A stretch of DNA of 64,000 nt from Gonocerus acuteangulatus. Taxonomy: Eukaryota > Arthropoda > Insecta > Hemiptera > Coreidae. Under the pieces are notes generated by a model. That model searched no databases, was not told the origin of the DNA, and saw nothing but the letters and a program-made list of their open reading frames with translations. Numbering within the stretch: position 1 is the stretch's first letter; every line of letters starts with the position of its first letter. A program made the position numbers and the translations under genes. Positions 57,001 through 63,505 of the stretch are shown here, piece by piece. The stretch lies in contig OX328125.1 in NCBI GenBank assembly GCA_946811695.1, forward strand, positions 111,953,363 to 112,017,362, in the 5' to 3' direction.

Positions 57001-58070
57001 GTAATCCAAAAAATATGTCAAAAAACCTTAAAAATAAATTCAATAAGAGCACTTAGTTCAGAAAAAATATATTTTTTTGGGGGTGTAATAGCGTTTTAAT
57101 TGGCTAACTATTCCAAGTTGTAGATTGTTAGTATTCCATACTCCCTCGAAATTATTTTCTGCACACGCCCGTGATTCCGAAATGCCTACATTAGCCTACG
57201 ATAGAACGGTCCCTGTAATAAATGTAACCAGCTGTATGTTGCATAAGTAGTCTAAATCAAGAGGTATTAACGAATTCATATTATCTCTAGCCACTCAATT
57301 AGAGAGCAGCCATCTTCTTTGTTCACTGATAAACACAGATAAATTACTGTTTCTTCTTCAATTACAGCTGAAAGCAAATATTTTTCTCCAATCTCGTAAT
57401 GATATTGGCCAAGGTGCGGACATCTTAAGAGATTTTATGCATTCCAAATTACACTCTATACTTACAGTTTATAGAATCTATTCATATTCACTTGCTCTTC
57501 CGGTGATTACTAATATTTGCCCCTCAAAGAACCTCTATATACCTGTAAACTAGGCCTAATGGAACGATTTTTCCTTATTTTTACAGCACAGCTCTCTCGT
57601 TAGATGCCCTTTCGTCTAGCTAGTCAGTTTTGTTGGAGAAACACCAAAATTGCGCGAAGGGCATTGATAGGTTGGAAAAGGAGTAAATCCCCACCCATAA
57701 TGTACTGATTTTGCAGCATTAACGAACTCGCCCTTTCTTTTGTTATGATAACGCTGTACACGTATGCCAAGTTCGGTGACACAAGGGAAATAATTGTGGC
57801 TGTTGACAGTTTAACTAATAGCATTTTTATATATATATGCTTGTGTTAAAGAGAGCCACGTCGTGTACCTATTACAAGAAGATTTGAAGGAATGTTTTAA
57901 AATTCATTCGCGACATCAAACCTAATGCTATCGCATTGCAATTGGAATGATCTAAAATGTTTAATTATCAAATATATTTATATTTAGTAAACAGTATAAA
58001 AATATATAGAGAGCGTACTTACCCCTTCATTGCCTACAAACTGTATGGTCGGTGTCTGGCTGCACTTATT
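34786..58070 (-). CDS. ELL: ELL: RNA polymerase II elongation factor (5' end missing)
   Basis: ELL suppresses transient pausing by RNA polymerase II and is part of the super and little elongation complexes in the nucleus. Nine minus-strand exons, all GT-AG with matching phases: 58070-58023, 42765-42641, 41439-41323, 40417-40223, 38215-38145, 38035-37879, 36878-36579, 35559-35388, 34935-34786. Together they encode 444 residues plus TAG. The N-terminal ELL domain includes PTIQFVG, FKFSLSSNSD...GSFECI, RIIHLLAVRPYKKPEL and DWPFYTEQDKQMLKR. A short Pro-rich linker follows, then the occludin/ELL domain with YKEDFNANYNEYKLLHSL and HIKRLVREYDD. The linker is much shorter than in human ELL. The first exon(s) with the VKLTDSALRA-type start were not found below 64 kb; the first visible intron is 15.3 kb. 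Confidence 0.93.
35180..35250. repeat. T/G homopolymer-headed repeat fragment
   Basis: A T run then 11-12 G, followed by TCTTAAGGTGTGTCAACCTT and GGTCATTAACACC. A similar piece is at 31265-31310. Possibly a SINE tail. Confidence 0.35.
35388..35559 (-). CDS. ELL: ELL exon 8 of those visible (occludin/ELL domain)
   Basis: DYTTIKDIDQRRKYKEDFNA, then EQVSKKFTLLQEQLKKEEKG and SEGWQ. First half of the coiled-coil occludin/ELL domain. Donor GCAG|GTATCT. Confidence 0.93.
35681..35919. mobile_element. piggyBac-type MITE (239 bp), TTAA duplication
   Basis: Flanked by TTAA (35677-35680, 35920-35923), with ends CCCTTTAATGC and GCATTAATGGG. The interior has inverted GGGACACATATGTCCC-like motifs. No ORF. 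Confidence 0.75.
36058..36150. mobile_element. piggyBac-type MITE fragment
   Basis: TTAACCCATTAGAGACTGAT opens at a TTAA and shows internal inverted pairs (ATAACCACTCTTGTAAC against ATAGCCACTTTTGTGAC). The right end was not found. Confidence 0.4.
36579..36878 (-). CDS. ELL: ELL exon 7 of those visible (Pro-rich linker)
   Basis: RKPENLTPPGSSDSQSPSS, then GYIDGADGLLVKRQRISHYK, a run of Pro/Ser, and SDLPKYLI. The K-(K/R)-x-R-I-S-H motif matches the ELL linker NLS-like site. Donor TCAT|GTAAGT. Confidence 0.9.
37065..37704. mobile_element. hAT-like MITE built of degenerate GTAATC-type hexamers
   Basis: Ends GCAGAGTTGGGCATAATC and its inverted match GATTATGGCCAACTCTGC, the CAGAGTTGG style of hAT termini. 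Between them are two blocks of alternating GTAATC/GATTAT/TGTAAT units with a (TA)n tract (37362-37412) in the middle. The periodic sequence creates false Tyr/Asn/Asp/Cys-rich ORFs on both strands. It lies in an ELL intron. Confidence 0.6.
37879..38035 (-). CDS. ELL: ELL exon 6 of those visible
   Basis: DGLKEKDRSNLMNTILSVAT, then DNTYHLMRHVWNDVQEDWPF and YTEQDKQMLKR. DWP.Y.E.D...L.R closes the ELL domain. Acceptor TGTAG|ATGG, donor AGAG|GTTAGT. Confidence 0.93.
38145..38215 (-). CDS. ELL: ELL exon 5 of those visible
   Basis: DRIIHLLAVRPYKKPELYLA through LSR: the most conserved strip of the ELL domain. Acceptor TGCAG|GGATAG, donor AGAG|GTATGC. Confidence 0.93.
38330..38502 (-). mobile_element. 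tRNA-derived SINE, minus strand
   Basis: On the minus strand: GGGTCTCC..GTGGTCTAGTGG-like head, anticodon-loop TTCATA, B box GGTTCGATCCC. Same head as 15356 and 20375, with a different 3' body (GGCGTCTCACAGATAGCC). The T/A-rich left side is the tail. Confidence 0.7.
38610..38958 (+). mobile_element. tRNA-Ile(AAT)-derived SINE, 349 bp, 12-bp TSD
   Basis: Exact duplications ATAAATGATATC at 38598-38609 and 38959-38970. The head GGTTAGCTCAGTGGTAGAGC, anticodon loop CTAATAA (AAT, Ile) and B box GTTCAAATCCC form a recognisable tRNA cloverleaf. A body of about 270 bp ends in a T tract (38950-38958) instead of poly(A). Fragments of this family are at 17845, 35075, 44410, 56040 and 59210. Confidence 0.87.
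39522..40087. mobile_element. foldback element, about 250-bp inverted arms
   Basis: GTGGTATTTTCCAAAGACAC (39541) reappears inverted as GTGTCTTTGGAAAATACCAC (40050), and CATTGGCGCAAAATCAAGG inverted as CCTTGATTTTGCGCCGATG. The arms meet around 39790. No coding capacity. It sits in the ELL intron upstream of exon 38215. Confidence 0.75.
40223..40417 (-). CDS. ELL: ELL exon 4 of those visible
   Basis: TREIELDKSGFGRRVKGR, a Pro/Gly-rich stretch, and MRRPIR leading into the next exon. R-P-(I/F)-R-D-R joins correctly across the intron. Donor TCAG|GTATTT. Confidence 0.9.
40735..40825. repeat. inverted repeat with CACCATAYGG motifs
   Basis: GAGCTCCGTATGGTGCTT and AAGCACCATACGGAGCTC are perfect inverted copies about 50 bp apart; a third CACCATATGGTGC palindrome is at 40961. 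Likely a MITE relic. 40440-41320 otherwise has no feature. Confidence 0.5.
41323..41439 (-). CDS. ELL: ELL exon 3 of those visible
   Basis: CLESVGTLPCKMRVQANDDV then YETTRSRMQAAEKQQKEN. Matches the ELL segment with ANDxxYxxTRxRMxxAE. Acceptor TTTTAG|ATG, donor ATTG|GTAATT. Confidence 0.9.
41610..41850 (-). repeat. interspersed repeat R1 with an internal 78-bp tandem duplication
   Basis: GCCTTAGCTTTGGCTAAGTA opens the copy. The stretch CCTTGCCTACCC..CATAGCATTTCTTAG..GTAATCAGTCTAG..TGTTSTTCC occurs twice in a row (about 41668-41745 and 41746-41825) with few differences. Confidence 0.6.
42331..42379. repeat. poly(T) tract, 49 nt
   Basis: Pure T run in the ELL intron between exons 2 and 3. A retroposon tail is possible but no body was identified. 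Confidence 0.9.
42641..42765 (-). CDS. ELL: ELL exon 2 of those visible
   Basis: QLCFPNGQSPRSRSAFKFSL through GSFECIRHSGQ. The N-F-S-L-S-S and GSFxCI motifs are characteristic of ELL. Acceptor TGCAG|CAA, donor AAAG|GTATGA. Confidence 0.9.
42905..43609. mobile_element. non-autonomous repeat family, copy 2
   Basis: Second copy of the 17022-17755 element, same orientation, same order of conserved blocks, about 700 bp. Confidence 0.6.
43678..43800. mobile_element. PLE-type terminal repeat, single arm
   Basis: GTCGAGGTGATAAGCAATCA and GGGATTAGTTGGGATTCGGC match the arm at 30818; ends near GGAAGTTTCGGTTACC. The ribozyme core is decayed. Confidence 0.5.
43801..44399. other. ELL intron, pogo-like fragment
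   Basis: CCTAATCCGAATTGTTCCCC and TAATCCGAACAGG near 44130-44165 look like a Tigger/pogo-type MITE. The 128-residue plus-strand ORF over it has no protein-like features. Confidence 0.4.
44405..44625 (-). mobile_element. tRNA-Ile SINE family, decayed minus-strand copy
   Basis: GGGAGATAGTGCGGCCA..., GCAGCCATTAATAAAG, TAATTAAAGGCTGGGTGGG and GAAGACACTAGATGAT match, inverted, the body of 38610-38958. The tRNA head is damaged (TGAGTTTTGAACTC remains of the B-box arm). Confidence 0.6.
44626..45780. other. ELL intron, no feature recognised
   Basis: AT-rich sequence without repeats or ORFs that I could assign. Confidence 0.5.
45784..45819. repeat. poly(T) tract, 36 nt
   Basis: Pure T run. The minus-strand ORF 45762-46091 ends in its false poly-Lys. 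Confidence 0.95.
45870..46392. mobile_element. PIF/Harbinger-like non-autonomous element
   Basis: Left end GGCCTCGGGTACGATACGAG and right end, read inward, GGCCTCGGATACTATACGAG are inverted repeats extending about 30 bp with GAGCGATA subterminal motifs. Flanks TAA/TGA fit a 3-bp TWA-type duplication only approximately. GC-rich sections inside contrast with the intron. Confidence 0.65.
46460..46541. repeat. poly(A) 64 nt followed by G-rich run
   Basis: 64 A then a mostly-G stretch. No retroposon body on either side was recognised. Gives the poly-Lys/poly-Phe ORFs. Confidence 0.95.
46542..47055. other. ELL intron, no feature recognised
   Basis: Mixed-composition sequence without an assignable element. 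A short piece at 46985-47030 resembles the PLE-arm text at 47060. Confidence 0.45.
47060..47460. mobile_element. inverted pair of PLE-type terminal repeats
   Basis: CAAAGTAACTGGATGTGGTC (47072) recurs inverted at 47405-47424, with GTCAAGGGATGTTTGG and AATCTATATTGGACGTTT inverted in between. The left arm, read minus, has CTGAAGA at 47221-47215, a very short stem II and GAAAACGTC: a degenerate hammerhead. A related single arm is at 48545-48675. Confidence 0.6.
47461..48195. other. ELL intron, no feature recognised
   Basis: AT-rich. TTTTAACGTCC.TTTATTATTAACTACGAA recurs near 47595 and 48168, which hints at another repeat family. Confidence 0.4.
48196..48335 (-). mobile_element. SINE with class II (Leu/Ser-like) tRNA head, minus strand
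   Basis: Minus strand: GGTGGCCGTGAGCGTTAAGG (D-arm of Leu/Ser tRNAs), a long variable region, and B box GGTTCGATTTCC, followed by a short body ending at GGTTACC. A tail-like match to 51270-51310. Confidence 0.6.
48545..48680. mobile_element. PLE-type terminal repeat, single arm
   Basis: AAGTAACTGGATGCGGTCTT, GGAAACGTCCAATATAGA and GCGGAATCCCAAAC match the pair at 47060-47460. Confidence 0.5.
48681..49820. other. ELL intron, no feature recognised
   Basis: Contains unassigned ORFs of about 60-118 codons on both strands with no motifs. No gene claimed. Confidence 0.45.
49825..50245 (-). mobile_element. Helentron-like family, diverged 5' fragment
   Basis: On the minus strand: AGCGCGTTTCCTCCC end, ATGACGCAATCCGGTAGTG, TATATATTTAT, and GCCATCAAAATCGGGCC/GGTTAACTAACTTGACC blocks in the same order as 63141-63639. 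The TA tract is short. Confidence 0.7.
50335..50520. mobile_element. PLE-type terminal repeat relic
   Basis: CTGTAAGAAGGCAGCCGATACGTC-like text (50392-50416) resembles a damaged hammerhead; CAGCCGAATCCCGACCTTG and TTATCGCCTCGACTCC match arms at 30818 and 43678. Confidence 0.4.
50521..51395. other. ELL intron with (TA)n at 50991-51056
   Basis: No gene. TAGGACGGTTTATCGATAGG near 51268 matches the SINE tail at 48200. Otherwise plain. Confidence 0.5.
51410..52513 (+). mobile_element. 5'-truncated non-LTR retrotransposon, 14-bp TSD
   Basis: Exact duplications ATACTAGTATACAT at 51396-51409 and 52514-52527 bound an insert. It keeps only the C-terminus of ORF2, a 3' UTR and an A-rich AAATAAAATAA-type tail. 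Truncation at the 5' end and A-rich 3' end show target-primed reverse transcription. It is young: the reading frame and TSD are perfect. Confidence 0.88.
51421..52124 (+). pseudogene. C-terminus of LINE ORF2 (truncated, frame intact)
   Basis: Open from at least 51421 (in frame EASKAILKSSLTWLCKIL before the Met at 51483) to the stop at 52122-52124. The C-terminal zinc-type motif CSVCSLNVLENIHHLILHC (C-x2-C...H...C) and the helix RAKHLTFL are typical of LINE ORF2 ends outside the RT. The Met at 51483 is internal. Clade uncertain: it differs from the Jockey copy at 622-3284. Confidence 0.75.
52815..53060 (+). pseudogene. repeat R1, best coding copy: transposase N-terminus-like
   Basis: The plus-strand frame includes FRSRKGFTGEARKIVFDMYQ and YLAKAMIKNVLN. 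G-(F/L)-x-x-E-A-R-x-I-V-(F/Y)-(N/D)-x-Y-x-Y resembles the opening of mariner-like transposases in arthropod repeats. The other R1 copies (18128, 23995, 41610) are the same sequence inverted. Confidence 0.45.
53061..54170. other. ELL intron, no feature recognised
   Basis: Mixed composition. A short PLE-arm-like TTCGGCTAAGGACACTTC is near 54074. No gene. Confidence 0.4.
54279..54313 (+). promoter_or_regulatory. orphan TATA/initiator core promoter
   Basis: TATATAAG at 54279-54286 and the initiator TCAGTC at 54308-54313 (A+1 at 54310) are 31 bp apart, the standard spacing. The flank (54180-54440) is GC-richer than the intron. No ORF or exon follows, so an LTR or other transposon promoter, or an antisense ELL-intron transcript, is likely. 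Confidence 0.4.
54441..55465. other. ELL intron, no feature recognised
   Basis: Contains an A-tract (54462-54474) and plain sequence. No ORF or repeat boundary seen. Confidence 0.45.
55470..56037. mobile_element. hAT-like MITE with nested piggyBac-type MITEs
   Basis: Left end GCAGGGGTGTCCAACCTTTT and right end GGTTGGCCACCACTGC are hAT-style inverted ends. The 8-bp duplication is not clear. The interior is interrupted at 55694-55801 by TTAA-flanked palindromes. Confidence 0.6.
55694..55801. mobile_element. two abutting TTAA-flanked palindromic micro-MITEs
   Basis: TTAA at 55694, 55751 and 55798 bound two units of 53 and 43 bp. Both start CCCATTAATGCCCAG; the second is a hairpin whose right end is CACTGGGCATTAATGGG. 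The ends are those of the piggyBac-type MITE at 35681. Confidence 0.75.
56188..56352 (+). mobile_element. 5S rRNA-derived SINE (SINE3-like), 11-bp TSD
   Basis: 56188-56272 is 5S rRNA sequence: GCCAACGACCATAGCCACGT, TGAATGCACCGGTT, GATCACCGAAGT, then GAATGGGTGACCG and GTTGGC. About 35 nt of the 5S middle (including most of the box A region) is missing. A short body and the tail GGCGCTAATGACCAAGATG lead to an A15 run. Duplications AACAGCCAGAT at 56177-56187 and 56353-56363 prove retroposition. Confidence 0.9.
56476..56718. mobile_element. MITE with about 75-bp inverted repeats
   Basis: GGTCGGGGCAAAATAGTGCC and GGCACTATTTTGCCCCGACC are exact inverted ends. The arms continue through GTAGCTGCTATATGTTGGAT, and the 100-bp centre is unrelated. 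No ORF. Confidence 0.8.
56952..57173. mobile_element. GGGCGTATATA-type MITE, copy A
   Basis: GGCGTATATAAAAGGGGATG, GGGGGCTCCAGCCCCCAAAA, TAATAGCGTTTTAATTG and a terminal GCACACGCCCG match copy B at 60857-61110 in order. Confidence 0.7.
57174..58022. other. ELL intron before exon 58023, no feature recognised
   Basis: The ORF 57624-57824 shares weak text with 59740-59967 (ATGATAA...CAAGTTTGGTGACA style) and looks like a decayed repeat. Confidence 0.4.
58023..58070 (-). CDS. ELL: ELL exon 1 of those visible
   Basis: Sixteen complete codons, NKCSQTPTIQFVGNEG. PTIQF.G is the ELL-domain strand that precedes the SFxCIQ block. Acceptor TTTCAG|AAT, donor GGG|GTAAGT. Confidence 0.82.
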
Positions 58071-58216
58071 CTGAAACAGGCAAAACAATATTTATGTGTA
58101 AATACAGACCTTTCTACAGTCAACTTTAGATCTTAGACAATTTTTTTTAGTGCATCAAAATACGTTATAGATCAAAATTTAATGAAAATCTGCGAGGAGG
58201 CCGTTAAACTTCACAA

Positions 58217-58360
58217 TTACCGAATACTGGGAATCAGGGCTATTTCTAATGCTTCATTCTTAACTCTTTCCAAGATCCTTAACAAACGTGTATCCTTTGA
58301 GGACTTGATTTGCAAACTGTAAACTCCTTTCCATTCCTGTTCGAGTGCAGTATGATGAGG
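58217..58360 (-). other. unexplained protein-like ORF upstream of the ELL exon
   Basis: The minus-strand frame LEQEWKGVYSLQIKSSKD, then LLRILERVKNEALEIALIPS, is helical and charged, unlike the low-complexity ORFs around it. It ends 150 bp before the ELL exon acceptor. It does not match the ELL N-terminus I would expect. It may be a transposon relic. Confidence 0.25.
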
Positions 58361-58524
58361 TTGAGGAAATACTATAATCTTGAAAATGGACTGGTTGTTT
58401 CTTATCAATCCATCACAATTAGACGAATCATGACCCACCATGTCGACCTAACTATTAGTAATACGATACAACATGATTACAAGAAGGTGTATATATAACC
58501 GGAGTAATTTATGTGACTTGTTGA

Positions 58525-58650
58525 ATAAAACTACATTTTATAGCAAAAAAACTGTTCTTTCTGTCAACGTTTCGGCTAGAAATACAAGCCTTCTTCAGGG
58601 CTATGGAGGAGGGGGAAAAGTCATTTAAGAAATAAAATGTAGTTTTAACA
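58525..58650 (-). mobile_element. PLE terminal repeat remnant, short inverted pair
   Basis: AAAACTACATTTTATAG (58528) and its inverse AAAATGTAGTTTTA (58634) bound a block with a hammerhead core on the minus strand. The same TGTAGTTTTATT text ends the PLE arms at 20640 and 22870, so it belongs to a related family. Confidence 0.6.
58566..58598 (-). ncRNA. minimal hammerhead ribozyme motif
   Basis: Minus strand: CTGAAGA (58598-58592), stem II GGCT..AGCC with a long apical loop, GAAA (58573-58570), then CGTT. Core positions are kept; stem II is shorter than at 22793. Confidence 0.5.
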
Positions 58651-59495
58651 CTTGACCTAACCCCGATGATCTTACACCTTCTTAATCTCAACGGTCCACT
58701 ATTACAATATGATTACAATATTATTATTGTTTGTAAAGATGTAATGTCCCCTCAAGTAGTAACAAGAGGGAATCCCCAGTGGTCACCGGGATTTCTAAAA
58801 GTAGTCATGAGTTCAGATTATCTTCCATTGATTTACTCCTTTCCAAGTAATTTCAATACATTACAATCCTCAATAACCATCTTTCTTTATTATTACCACA
58901 AGAAGCTAGCAATATTTTACGTACAACTAAAACAATGAAATGATTCTTTGAGAGGCAAGTTGTAATCTACGAATCACTAATTAACAAGATACGCATTACC
59001 GTTCATTTTACACTTTTTTTATATTAAAGCGAGAAAATAATATATTGGGGCGACATGAAATCATTAAGATAGGAGAGAGGATGTGGAATTGCAACCGAAC
59101 TTCAATGAAACCAACAAGCAGTAGATCCTTTCCGGTCTATATACTTAAACTAAGGAAATATCTAGCAAGGAAACTGTCATGTAAGTATAGGGCAAAGATG
59201 TTAAGATACTGCAGAGGGATCTGACCATACAGCTCACTAGGAAGATAGTTTGGTCAGTACTACAAACTCGCCATCATATGTTAATATGTTGGTTATTATC
59301 CCAGAAAATATACTCATTCCTTTCTTTAAATAAATAATTAAATTTTAATCCACACCGTTTGACCGATTTTGACTACACTTGGCACACGGGTAGGTCTTGA
59401 TCAGGGGAGTGACATAGGCTCAAATCGTCTAGGACTCACAGTTCGGAGGCCACGGGTTCGAAACTGTCAACTTGAACAGTTACAAAACAGTGATT
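58651..59495. other. upstream ELL intron, SINE fragment near 59205
   Basis: GACCATACAGCTCACTAGGA...GTTTGGTCAGTACTAC (59224-59275) is a fragment of the tRNA-Ile SINE body, and GATTTTGACTACACTTGGCAC (59366) a Helitron-like block. No gene. Confidence 0.45.
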
Positions 59496-59509
59496 TGTCA
59501 GAAATCGTC

Positions 59510-59700
59510 ACTTTTGATTTTCAAGCACAAATCTACATTGGACGTTTCTACTGCACTTTGGCAGCCTTTTAAATCATAGTCACCTAAATGTTATCTTGGT
59601 ATTTTCCCCTAGGGATTTTCAGTGCTTAAGAAAGCTGCCAAAGTGTAGTAACGTACAATATAGATTTGTGCTTGAAAATCTTACGTGTTTTTCTCCAAGC
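59510..59700. mobile_element. inverted pair of PLE-type terminal repeats (decayed)
   Basis: GATTTTCAAGCACAAATCTA (59517) is inverted at 59662-59682, with TTTGGCAGCC/GGCTGCCAAAG pairs inside. Same family as 47060-47460. The ribozyme core is lost. Confidence 0.5.
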
Positions 59701-60560
59701 CAAAAAAAACAAAAACAAAACAAAAACATGTATTTGAGCCTATTTTAAGTGAATAGGCAAATTCCAATTGTCGGAATCATGATAAACTTCTCCCCCCTTC
59801 CTTACACCAAGTGCCATATTCCGATGCGAAGAAAAACCGCATATGTCAGGGGCAAACTTATATTTTACATACGCTAATGATGTTGCAGGCAAACCAAGTT
59901 TCATAATGGTTCCGAATATATTTCCGATGGTCATAATCGGTAGAAGTAAATTGGTGAAGATTGACAAACATTTTTCGGGACTCCTCAGTTAGAAATTATA
60001 CCAAAAATTCCTTCTTTTTTTTAATCTAAAACATTACAAATTAGATAGTATTCAGGTAAGAATATACGTAAATAATGGTTAGTACACGAGCCATCCCTCC
60101 TCCAATGTAGGATTTGAATAATCGATCGTGAGGGGTAGCGAGGGAGTCGGACAAGAGTCAGGTCATGATTTTATCTTACACCCAGATAGTAATCGCGATT
60201 TAGCGGGTTTCCTCTATCTCCCTCCCTCTCTCTCCCTCCTATTTTCCTATAAGATCTCACGTACCTTGTGGAAAAATTCTCAAACCAAATTCACAGCAGC
60301 CACCCAAAGAAATAACTCATCAGGTTAGGTAAATGGGACTCTAAAAAAACTTGCGTTATTTCATTATGTTAAACATTAAAAGCCAAAATGTTTTGCTTAT
60401 TAATTTTGTTTTAATTGACCGTAATTTTCCCATTCAAAGCATCCTTTTTTGGCCTCCGACACTTAGGTACTAAGAAATTAGCCATGGTAATGAAATAATG
60501 CGACTTTTCTCAGAGTCCCATCAACCTAATCGAAAAAAAATGTTCGTGCGTTGAACATTA
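59701..60560. other. upstream ELL intron, no feature recognised
   Basis: The minus-strand ORF 59740-59967 may be a decayed repeat (see 57624). Nothing else seen. Confidence 0.4.
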
Positions 60561-60856
60561 AAAGCCCGACTCGCAGGAACTGCAGCATCTTAGCGCGGTT
60601 CCGTTCATGTCCCTAGTGCCATTTGATAAGCTTAAAAAAGAAATAAACTTATTTTTTTTTTATATATCTCGTGAAAATTGTCAAAATCCTCTCTAACATC
60701 TCGAATAAAAGTGATATTAAGGCTTCAGGGACACCGACAGTAGCTAACTTTTACACAGAAGCGGAAATTACAGAATCTGGCTCTCATTCTAAAGCAAAGC
60801 TCTATAAATCAATACAAAATATGCCTAATAAAGCCTTTCTAGAGGATACAGAAGCA

Positions 60857-61110
60857 TGGGCGTATATGAGAGGAGGGGCTGAGGGGGTTGCAGCCCCTCC
60901 CGAAATTTTGAATTGATGATAAAAACTTCTCGTGAAACCCTTAAAAATAAATTAAATAAGATCACTTAGTTCATAAAACATATTTTATTTTACGTGTAAT
61001 AGCGTTTTAGTTGCCTAAAACTATTCCAAGCTCTAAATATTTAGTATTCCATACCCTGGAAATGGACTCAGCCCCCCCCCCCCGAAATTGTTTTTATATA
61101 CGCCCATATA
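60857..61110. mobile_element. GGGCGTATATA-type MITE, copy B (254 bp)
   Basis: Ends ATGGGCGTATATGAGAG and TTTTTATATACGCCCAT are inverted repeats flanked by A/T. The interior matches copy A (56952-57173). Nested in the Helentron-like element. Confidence 0.75.
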
Positions 61111-62235
61111 CAGAAGGATCAAGATGTACTCAAGATTGAGTAGAATACCCAGCCTAATATAGCCTATATAGAATAATATGCCGAATAAAACCTATCTAGT
61201 AAATACACAAGGACAAATAAAAGTCTTGACGAATAACAAGTCAAGAAAAAAAAACTTTATTTAACAAAATAAAACAAAGTTTAGTTGCCCAACTACAATA
61301 GAATAATATACCTAATTAAGTCTATGGAGTAGACACAAATGGACCAAAAACAAGTCTTGTGGAATATTGTTTTTTTTTTTAATTAAATACTTTTTATCAA
61401 TATTTAGTATATAACCTTTGTTGAAAACTATTGATTGCTAATTGATGAATCGGTTTACAACTAAGTAGTCTTTATGAATATTTAGTATATAACCTTATGT
61501 TTGGATCTGAGTTTTTGGGGTACTCTCCGCCTAGGCTTTGTATCTGTGTCGGCAGATACCTGGGGTATATTTACAGCTCTTGAGGATTAACTCTTAGCAG
61601 GTAAATTTCCTGAGGCCCCCTTGTTTCTACGGGCATTGAACCGCCATATTCGCTCATAGTATCTAACCGTTGTGAAGTTTATTTTTTGGATTTAGGACTT
61701 ATATGTAGACTAAATCATAGCAAGAAGTCAACCTCCGTCGTCGGTTCTTAACTATGTAGACTCGCTAATGTTATCCAATCTTAGATACATCGTATTTAAA
61801 ATCTACAGCAAAAACACGACATTTCATCAGAATCCCCTGCTTAATAAAACTTATATAGAATAATATGCAAAATAAAGCCTATCTAGTGGATAAAAATAGA
61901 GGAAAAAAGCCGTTCGTGGTGGTAGAAAATCTTAAAAGTATTTCGCTCAGAAATCTCCGAAATATTGTCACTAATTTTACGTAGCCTGTTTTATAGCCAA
62001 ATAGATTTATATTCTATAATCAATAAGAAAAACCTACTAACAATAAAAAACTATGGGTAACAGATGAAAATAGGGAATACCAAGAATAATTCTAAAGAAC
62101 GAAATCAACACCAGTACTGTAATCTAGATATTCATACGGCATCTTCGAATTCTAACAAACAAAATATTGATTCTAATTATACGTATCCTGTTTTATTGAC
62201 AAATACATTTGACTACTATAAGCAATTAAAAACAC

Positions 62236-62336
62236 TAGGGAATATGCCAAAGAACTCGGAGTAGGAGCCTCGACAGTTTCAAGACATTTGAAGGAAATCG
62301 GCAAATCCAAAACTGACATTTCATACGGTACAGCCT
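62236..62336 (+). pseudogene. mariner/Tc1-type helix-turn-helix relic
   Basis: The plus-strand frame reads YAKELGVGASTVSRHLKEIG then KSK, the second DNA-binding helix-turn-helix of mariner-type transposases. No flanking transposase is recognised. Confidence 0.6.
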
Positions 62337-63446
62337 GATATATTTTTAACAATGAATTGTTTTTCTTATTTTAATTAATCTGTTTTATTGTCAAATACAT
62401 TATCCAACTTTAAGCAATTAAAAAATAACAAGGAATAAAAACAAACAAAACGAACCGTTCGAATAAACGAAATCCATTACATACTTCAACGTTTAAGCAC
62501 TTATTTCTCCGATTGACATAGCCTAATCAAAAATTGTTTAAGAATCTTTTTTGTAGAACATTTAGTAAGCTTTCACATGGTAACCCTCCGTTTACCAATA
62601 TTCCTAACCGTCTTCGAGATATTAGGGAATGTATACGAAGCTCCCAAAACATTTCATGTCTGCTAATAAAATATTTTATTCTAATCCTTCCTTAGCTCCA
62701 AACGTAACCAAAATTTTAGCATATTAGTGTTGATGAAATTCAAACATGCAGAAAATGTTTCAACTGAATCCCATAATTTTTAGTATCAAAATCAAAGACA
62801 AAAAGAACAGTTCGAATAAGCGAAATCAATTACTTTAAAGTTTTAAGCACTTATTTCTCCGATTGACATCGCCTAATCAAAACTTTCATTAGAACCTTTT
62901 TTGTAGAGCATTTAGTAAGCTTTCTAATCGTATTCTTCCGTTTCCCAAATTCTCAACCTTTTTCGAGATATTAAGGAATGTATACAAAGTTACCAAAACT
63001 TTTTTATGTCTGTTAATAAAATATTTTATTCTACCCCTTCCTTAACTCCAAACGCAACCAAAATTTCAACATATTAGTTTTAATGAAAGTAGAACATGCA
63101 GTAAATGTTTCAACTGAATCCCATGATTCTAAGTACCCAAACCAAAAACGGCATTCAAAAATTATTTTTTCAGTTTTCTCGAAAACGGTTAAAGCTATCG
63201 CCTTGAAAATGGTTCCATTCGTTTTCCTGGCCCAAGAAGCCTATAAAAAGAGTACTTACAAGCTTATGAACTCAAAACCGTAAGCGTTACTATTTTTTTT
63301 GCGCGAATTTCACCCCAAACGCCATCTTCCAGTGGGCGGATTTTGCTGGTTAACGAACTTGACCTTTCCAATTGGACGACAGATTTTTGTACCAAATTTC
63401 ATCAAAATCGGACCATCAGGGAAGCCAGAAATGAGCGAACAGACAA

Positions 63447-63450
<4 letters not shown>

Positions 63451-63503
<53 letters not shown>
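63451..63503. repeat. (TA)n microsatellite
   Basis: Same internal position in the Helentron-like element as the TA tracts at 11933 and 12448. Confidence 0.95.
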
Positions 63504-63505
<2 letters not shown>

